A stretch of 13,987 nucleotides of DNA from Phoronis ovalis (taxonomy: Eukaryota; Phoronida; Phoronidae), in NCBI GenBank assembly GCA_028565635.1, contig JAOXYB010034996.1, forward strand, positions 1-13,987, given 5' to 3'. Position numbers and translations under genes: made by a program. Each line of letters starts with the position of its first letter. The stretch's first letter is position 1. This document shows positions 8,254 through 13,987 of this stretch, one piece after another. The notes below the pieces were generated by a model. The model saw nothing but the letters and a program-made list of their open reading frames with translations. It was not told the origin of the DNA and did no database searches.

Positions 8254-11173
8254 ATGACTGCTATGGCTTCCAGCAAGGTATTCCGTCTACCTCCACTACC
8301 AACAATAGGAGACATCCTCCGTTTGTACAAATTAAGTGCTCAAAAACACCTTGCACAGAATTTCATCTTAGATATGAATTTAACTAACAAAATTGTACGT
8401 ACAGCAGGTAAAATAGGGGATGGCATAGTATGTGAAGTTGGTCCAGGACCAGGTGGTCTTACAAGGTCGATTTTGAATGCAGGCTGTAGACAACTCATTA
8501 CAATTGAAAAGGATCGACGTTTTCTGCCAAGCTTAGAGGTAATAGTACAAATGCTACGCCTATTATTTCAAGTGATATTAGCTGTGTACCTGACATAGTG
8601 ATATTCTGAAGTGACACTTGTGAATAAAATATTGGAAACATGTGCAAATTCAGAGACAGTAAAGGATCTCTAAACATGGCTGACAACTGAAAAATGTCCC
8701 TTTAGCAGACTAATCTGTTTCAAAACCAGTCAGTTTATGGATAAAGTGACAAAATTACTTGCTTCTCAAGTTCATTTTCAAGAATATTACACTGTAATAT
8801 ACTTGCATTCCATACATTATGCCCTATTTGACATTTTATCACTTAATATATATCCTAAATGCATATAAACATGTGTTATGCTCTTCTATAAAAAAGTGTC
8901 TTGTTAATTTTTAATGACGAGGACAAATAGCAATCTTGTCTAACAGAGGGGTACTCTATGTTGAATATAATACATACACGAATCTTATAAGCAAATTTGT
9001 TTTAAGGTGTACAGATGAAGACAAAACCAAACATTTGTTAGAAAACTAAATTTGTATCCATATCAGGTATTACATTGTCAGCTTTGCTGTCAGAAGATGA
9101 GATTTTTTGTTTTAAATTTATTTAACATTTGTAGGTAAACTACGGTCTTATAGAAAAATCAACCTATTTACACCAAGCCTGGATAGCGTATTGTTAGATT
9201 TGCTCTTAGTATAATTTTTTGATTTTTATTACAGATTTTAAATGAAGCTAGTAATGGGCGTGTAAGAATATATCAGGGAGACATATTGCAATTTAACATG
9301 GACAGCATATTTCCGATAGACTATTCAAAATCCTGGGATGACTACTCACCAAATTTACATATTATTGGAAATTTACCTTTTAATGTTTCAACACCATTAA
9401 TTATCAAATGGCTGGAAGCAATATCAAACAGAAGTGGTGCTTGGAATTTCGGAAGAGTTAAATTAACACTGACATTTCAGAAAGAAGTTGCAGAAAGAAT
9501 GACTGCACCTATTGTTAACAGACAAAGATGTCGTTTATCCATTATGTGTCAACACCTGTGTGAAGTCGAACATAAATTTACTATACCAGGTGAGTAAACA
9601 TTATTGTCTTATTGCACAGAAAAAAATTATTGCAATCCCAAATCACAAAGTAGGGGGGTTTAGAGTGGTACAATCGCATTACACAGATATAAAAAATTGA
9701 TAATCGCATTACACAGAAACAGAATTATTGCAATCCCAAATTACAAAATAAAATTATGCCAATGACAGTGAACAGAGAATGCATTGATTCCATATCACAA
9801 AAATAAAATTCACTAAATCTCACTGCACGAAAACAAAATTAGCCCTTTCACAACTGCATGAAAATACCCCTTACCCCCCTCTGTATTGTATTTGTCTGGA
9901 CTTTTCAATATTTTAGGTCACCTTTGCATTTTGTTCATCATTGCATTCAATGTCATTTTCATCACATTTGGACATTTCCACACACACACACACACAGACA
10001 CAATTGCTGCTCTTTATTTGTCCCAAAATACTCCAAAAAACAGTTTTCAATTTTGTACAGTTCATAACTGAAAATAGGTTAAAATACCATTCACTTAAGA
10101 TATCACCCTGCACAAGTAGTCCATGTAACAAAATGAGTATCAATATGACAATTAACTGACTAGTGTGTAAACAAATATTCTGAAAAATATCATGTTTCCG
10201 TGCTGTTAGTGTCAACTACCACTTGAAATGCAGGGGAGACAGTTACTGTATTTTTTTGTCAGGTCAACGTTATTAATTTCAAAGAAGGAAGATCGTATAA
10301 ATCAAGAAACATGTAATCACTTTACTGACAGTGTACATGGCAAAATGTTGACTCTTTCTATTATATAAGAACTGCATTCAATAAAGTACAGGAAAAAATT
10401 ATAACACTAGTTGCACTTCAAATGCAGTGTGGGAGAAAACTATATATCTAAGACTGATCATGGTAGATATGTTTTAGGTAAAGCTTTTGTTCCAAAGCCT
10501 GAAGTAGATGTTGCAGTTGTTCATTTTGTACCACGAAAGGAACCATTAATAAAACAACCATTCGAAGTAGTAGAAAAAATTGCAAGACATATCTTCCATT
10601 TTAGACAGAAACCTTGTAGGAAAGGGGCACAGTAAGTATTAGTCTCCAAGCATTTAAAATTTATGTAATAGGCTAAATATCCATAGCATTTGTTTTCTCG
10701 ACAGTATTCTTTTTGTACTTGAACATGCTATTGATCCTTTTCCTCTGAAATTGAATTTCTCGATGGTCAAAGTGCTTAAAGTTACTGTAAGTTAAGATAG
10801 AATTAATATATCCATACTTTTAAACGTTTATTTCAGAACACTTTTCCCACCAGATAAGTGGCCTCTTTCTTTGGAACTGCTAAAGATGGCTGACATAGAT
10901 CCAGACACTAAACCTTACTGCATATCAATGGAAGAATTCTCGAGATTATGTGATGAATATTATAAGCTGTGTCAGAGCACCCCTGGACTATTCAACTATG
11001 ACTATAGATCAGCAAAATCCGCCCAGGAGATTAGAGAATTCAGAAAAAAAAGATCAAAGCAAAGAAAAATGGCCGAAAAAGATGGAGAAAATACGTATGA
11101 AGATGTAGATGAGATTGATAAAATTCTTTTAAAATATTCATTGTCGGAAAATAATCTAGGGAAATCATTATAA
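8254..11173 (+). CDS. TFB1M: Dimethyladenosine transferase 1, mitochondrial (TFB1M), complete, four coding exons, 376 aa
   Basis: The coding exons are 8254-8538, 9235-9589, 10478-10631 and 10837-11173 (1131 nt including stop, phases 0, 1, 2). The enzyme uses S-adenosylmethionine to dimethylate two adjacent adenines in the 3'-end hairpin of mitochondrial small-subunit rRNA, which mitoribosome assembly requires. Visible motifs are RLPPLPTI (11-18), QNFILD (35-40), the SAM loop EVGPGPGGLTRS (61-72), the acidic ribose-binding E85 in ITIEKD, GD (110-111), the catalytic NLPF (141-144) followed by NVSTPLIIKWLE, TFQKEVAERM, FTIPGKAFVPKPEVDV and LADIDP-like MADIDP near the C-terminus. The basic N-terminus fits mitochondrial import. 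Met4 (ATG 8263) aligns better with the usual start, but both ATGs are in frame. The reading frame continues upstream past the acceptor at 8231-8232 and is taken as non-coding there. A charged C-terminal extension makes it longer than human TFB1M (346 aa). Confidence 0.95.
8539..9234 (+). other. TFB1M intron after the first coding exon
   Basis: This intron starts GTAATA after codon 95 and ends TTTTTATTACAG. It is AT-rich. I see no repeat, RNA gene or coding exon in it. Confidence 0.85.
9604..9866 (+). repeat. Degenerate tandem repeat in a TFB1M intron
   Basis: AATTATTGCAATCCCAAAT occurs at 9625-9643 and again at 9723-9741. AATCGCATTACACAGA occurs at 9672-9687 and 9702-9717. Weaker variants of CACAGAAACAAAATT continue to about 9866. 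The block looks like decayed tandem duplication with a basic unit of about 30-50 bp. Confidence 0.55.
9979..10003 (+). repeat. CA dinucleotide microsatellite
   Basis: A short run of about nine CA units is followed by an interrupted GACACA. It makes Cys-Val and Thr-His pseudo-peptides in the overlapping frames, which are not genes. Confidence 0.85.
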
Positions 11174-11290
11174 GTATTGAAATGTCAGGTATTTCTCCAC
11201 TTAAAGGCCCCAGACTCAATAGATACCTGTTGTACAAGGTGTGTTGTGTTCCATAAAAGTACTATGTACCTTGCAAAATCAATTGAACAA

Positions 11291-11340
11291 AATAAATAAT
11301 TATGTTTCTGTATGCTGATGAAGCTTGGACAAGAAATAAA
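11291..11340 (+). terminator. Candidate poly(A) signals of TFB1M
   Basis: AATAAA occurs at 11291-11296 and 11335-11340, about 120 and 160 bp after the TFB1M stop. Either would give a compact 3' UTR. Confidence 0.55.
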
Positions 11341-11364
11341 TAATACATATATTTAGTTTACCCT

Positions 11365-11375
11365 TTTATTTTATT
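11365..11375 (-). terminator. Candidate poly(A) signals of the DNAI4-like gene
   Basis: Two overlapping minus-strand AATAAA hexamers (TTTATT on plus at 11365-11370 and 11370-11375) lie about 340 bp past the DNAI4 stop at 11707. They fall about 25 bp from the last TFB1M signal on the other strand. Confidence 0.5.
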
Positions 11376-11706
11376 GGAAAACTGCTTATCACAGAAATAC
11401 AAAGATGTTTAAATTTAAATAAATGGAGTCTTTGTTGGCACTTTTGTGACCTAATAATGATTTCACAGCATTGGTGAAACAATAATAAAAAAACATTATA
11501 TACAAATATGAAACTCTTTACAATTTTTTTTTAAAGTTCTATTTGGGACAACTTTACTGTAATAATATCATGATGATTCAACAGTGAATTTTTGCCTTAA
11601 GTTAACTTTGCCATTCCGTTGATTTACAAGTAACTGTTAACATCAAGCAGAGTAACATACCAACTAAAATAATTTATAATGCAACGTTCAATGAATTTCT
11701 ATTATT

Positions 11707-13301
11707 TTAGCCTTGTTTTTCTTTGGCATCTGTATTAGACTGAAGCTGGCTTGCAAGTGAGGATTGAACAATCTTCATAAGCTGTTCATTCTGGTCATCT
11801 GGTATTGGCGGCATTCCATGGAGTTGATAAACTGTTACTTGCCCTTCACTATCACCAACTAAGAGACTCTACAAACAAAAAAAAGACATTCTTCTTCTGA
11901 AGGAATGATTGTATATTCTAAGGTATTCAGTTTCTTATAATTTCATTCTAAGAAATTTAAGCATGCTGTGTTTAATTAACCATAACAAGCTGTAGAGGTT
12001 TGACCTACTCACTGCCTTATTTTAATCTGATAAAAGACAGCTGACTAAAACGAATGCAACGATTTTAGTACATCAATACAACAGTTTTTTTGCCAGTGAG
12101 GAAATTATGTTTTTTGCTCAAAATTAACTTGGAAAATGGACTAGGAGAGGAAGGGGGTGTGCAGATCTTTTGAGTCGTAATACTTCTTGAACTAACATGA
12201 CCCACAAATCCATGCTAAATAGTCAAGAATAGTATGTAAAACAGACTAACACTTTCTGACCGTGAACATCTGGGCTAGGCTCAATTAGGAAATATGGATT
12301 TGAACAAGAAATGCTTAAAATATGCATCTGCTAAATTATGGATTTTATCTCCATATATTGATAAGATATCAATAGATGACATAAACTTCAACAATCTTGA
12401 TAGTTTATAGTGCGGAGGATTGATGGCAAAAAATGACAACACTCCACGTGGAAAACCCCCTGAAAAGGGTCAGCTCTCAAAAACTTACATCTGAGTTTCT
12501 TGCAAATGCTACGGTAGTCAGTTTTACTCCACCAACAGGTGTATTAACAATAATTGGATCTAGCCTACAAAACAAAGTGCAAAATGAACAGATTGCTATT
12601 CAGGTGTAAAATCGTTCTAATATAGCCTGAAATGTTTGTGAAAGCTGATACATTAAATATATTGAAAATAATTTAGTCTACAAAAATCTTTTCAAGTTTC
12701 TGTATATATAAATTTGCCAGTAGATTCTTTATGAAAGCAACATTTTTAGAAAGAGTGAAATATCTACTCCTTAATTACTATAAATTTTAAAAATTATTAT
12801 TATTACTGTTTATTTTCCTTTGTTTAGTTTTAAATAAACTAGTAATTTATCTTTCTAATACTTACGTGCTAACATTAAGATCCCACACTTCTACTGCCCC
12901 TTCATTTACACAAGCAAATACCGTAGATGATTTAGGAGACCAGCATACAGCATGAACGGCTTTCTGTAAAGATAGAAAAAATTAGAATTAATTTTGCTGA
13001 TTATTTTCTAGAATATACGTTCAATAACATTTTTATTATGTTGTGTAATGCAAATAGAGTTAACGAAAGTATGCAATGCTTATGCTTATGTTTATCATAG
13101 GATTTCTGCATATAGATATTCATATTCCTGTAAAACACGAAAATATTATTTACTTAAAAGACTGCTACTAACCGTTGAGGAGAAGAAGCTGAGAATAGGA
13201 TTTGGTCTCTCCTGTAACCATAGTCTGATGCTCCAATCTGCACTGCAGCTTAAGAAAACATCATTTACAAATGGGTTCCACTGTACACAATATATTGGGC
13301 C
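11707..13301 (-). CDS. DNAI4: Axonemal dynein intermediate chain 4-like (WDR78), C-terminal part, four exons, 5' incomplete
   Basis: The exons in reading order are 13301-13173, 12963-12866, 12564-12489 and 11868-11707, with TAA at 11709-11707. Phases 0, 2, 0 close to 154 residues. The sequence is the end of a WD40 propeller: GPIYCVQWNPF, then FLSCSADWSIRLW, then VCWSPKSSTVFACVNEGAVEVWDL, then NVSTLDPIIVNTP, then LTTVAFARNSDSLLVGDSEGQVTVYQL and a short charged tail. The pairs STLDPIIVNT and LLVGDSxGQVxVY are, to my recollection, close to DNAI4/WDR78, an intermediate chain of a single-headed inner-arm dynein (f/I1-related assembly) in motile cilia. DNAI1 and DNAI2 fit less well. The preceding exon, expected to end near a Gly-His dipeptide, is not found in the window, so the intron runs past the right edge. 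Confidence 0.85.
11869..12488 (-). other. DNAI4 last intron
   Basis: This intron, from GTAAGT to TTTGTAG on the minus strand, is AT-rich, and I recognise no gene or repeat family in it. Confidence 0.75.
12565..12865 (-). other. DNAI4 intron between the WDLNVS and LDPIIVNT exons
   Basis: The donor GTAAGT and acceptor TTTTGTAG split a Thr codon after two bases. The interior is very AT-rich and shows nothing further. Confidence 0.8.
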
Positions 13302-13987
13302 CTAAAAACACAGATTTGGAAGTTGCAGTAGCTTCAATCCAACCATACATTAAAACTAGAATGTGTAGTATGCTTATATGGCTTCCAGCACAAAGCTTGA
13401 CATGACAAATGTTTTGGATTAAAAAATATAAAGAATAAAAAAGTAAAAAGGCAATGTTGATAAAGGAATTTGAAAAAGAAAATTTATGAAAACTGGGATT
13501 GAACCACAATGTTTAGCCTAATGCTCTCCCAACTAAGTTTTCTCCCACTATGCTATCGATAATATTAGTCTCAGTATTTAGTAAGGTAACTGCAATGGAG
13601 TTCTGCCGGGTGTCTTATCCTTTCGATATTGGGTCCTACAGTAGGAGCTGGGAGTACATATAAAAAAACATGATTGCAGTATATTATTCTGGCTAATCAC
13701 GTTACTCTTTGATTTGCTACTTTCTGTCATATGGCAGTATGTAATTCACTGCTTTCCACAGTTACTCGGTAAGCACAATTGCTATGCAAGCAGATGTTGG
13801 TTGTGCCACCATGTTGCACCCTAATCTGATGTGATGTATAATGGTTTATTCTAAGGATAGAACTAGGAAATGATCATTACTAACAATGCTTTGCGCAGTC
13901 CAGCATGATCCAACAAGAGGTCTGCGGGTGCAGACAGATGCCCATCATATGATGTAGTTTCTGTAGTTGTAAAGCCATCTTTGTATG
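13302..13987 (-). other. DNAI4 intron, open at the window edge
   Basis: The acceptor GTTTTTAG lies at 13302. No upstream exon of the propeller can be recognised up to the end of the window. The intron contains a tRNA-like stretch near 13490-13548 and a less AT-rich block from about 13590 onward that may be repeat-derived. A 39-codon minus-strand open frame near 13985-13866 shows no WD40 features. Confidence 0.55.
13490..13548 (-). repeat. Decayed tRNA-like sequence, possible SINE head
   Basis: Read on the minus strand, the stretch has ACTTAGTTGGGAGAGC, like a tRNA D-arm with an A box, then a shortened anticodon region, then GTGGTTCAATCCCAG, a good T-arm/B-box match. The variable region is too short for a working tRNA, and the acceptor stem is weak. 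A degraded tRNA pseudogene or the head of a tRNA-derived SINE inserted in the intron explains it best. Confidence 0.5.

Larger units (their letters stand above)
9590..10477 (+). other. TFB1M intron after the second coding exon
   Basis: The intron runs from GTGAGT to GTTTTAG and splits the Gly codon of the conserved IPG-KAF motif after its first base. It carries a degenerate repeat block at about 9604-9866 and a CA microsatellite near 9979. In-frame sequence just before the acceptor stays open from 10411, but it does not match the family. Confidence 0.85.
11174..11706. other. Convergent 3' UTR region of TFB1M and DNAI4
   Basis: This stretch separates the TFB1M stop from the DNAI4 stop on the opposite strand. 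It is AT-rich and holds both sets of poly(A) signals. No additional gene or repeat is visible. Confidence 0.6.

Noticed and set aside
9913-10215. 100-codon minus-strand open frame with a Cys-Val repeat
   Set aside because: The Cys-Val run is the CA microsatellite read in reverse, inside a well-supported TFB1M intron.
13866-13985. Upstream DNAI4 exon on the minus strand
   Set aside because: The 39-codon frame has no Trp-Asp repeat pattern and no Gly-His before the GPIYCVQW exon, and no convincing donor was found.

Overview
The window is nuclear DNA from a metazoan. It is AT-rich, its genes are split by GT...AG introns of roughly 230-900 bp, and four animal gene families can be read from spliced exons whose phases all close. 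An axonemal dynein intermediate chain gene implies an animal with motile cilia. Vertebrate-style exon structure is absent, since the XK-related gene has seven small exons. An invertebrate, perhaps a lophotrochozoan or another non-model phylum, is my best guess, but the sequence alone does not fix the taxon.

Layout: (1) 183-899, plus strand, the last two coding exons of a BSD-domain protein resembling BSDC1. (2) 6719-1963, minus strand, a complete seven-exon XK-related (XKR) membrane protein of 682 residues, probably a phospholipid scramblase of the CED-8/XKR group, with an unusually long cytoplasmic tail on one exon. (3) 8254-11173, plus strand, a complete four-coding-exon TFB1M, the mitochondrial 12S rRNA adenine dimethyltransferase, 376 residues. 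(4) 13301-11707, minus strand, the C-terminal 154 residues (four exons) of an axonemal dynein intermediate chain, best matched to DNAI4/WDR78; its 5' part lies beyond the right edge.

The genes alternate in direction. BSDC1-like and XKR are tail to tail, XKR and TFB1M are head to head, and TFB1M and DNAI4 are tail to tail with poly(A) signals about 25 bp apart. The XKR/TFB1M gap near 6720-6960 looks like a compact divergent promoter with an AAGATGGC (YY1-like) motif facing each way. A possible 5' exon of TFB1M at about 6937-6964 would make 6965-8232 its first intron.

That putative intron holds the most structured non-genic DNA: a perfect 40-bp-arm palindrome flanked by 8-bp direct repeats (6971-7074), and a ~750 bp composite element (about 7341-8092) with nested inverted repeats around about ten copies of a degenerate TTTACCACAGGGTAT unit. 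The palindrome arms and the outer inverted repeat share one sequence module, so they are probably relatives. Other repeats are a four-copy array at 1671-1789, a degenerate repeat in a TFB1M intron, a CA microsatellite, and a decayed tRNA-like (SINE-head) sequence in a DNAI4 intron. The genes show no obvious shared pathway; their proximity looks like ordinary gene packing, apart from the possible shared promoter.
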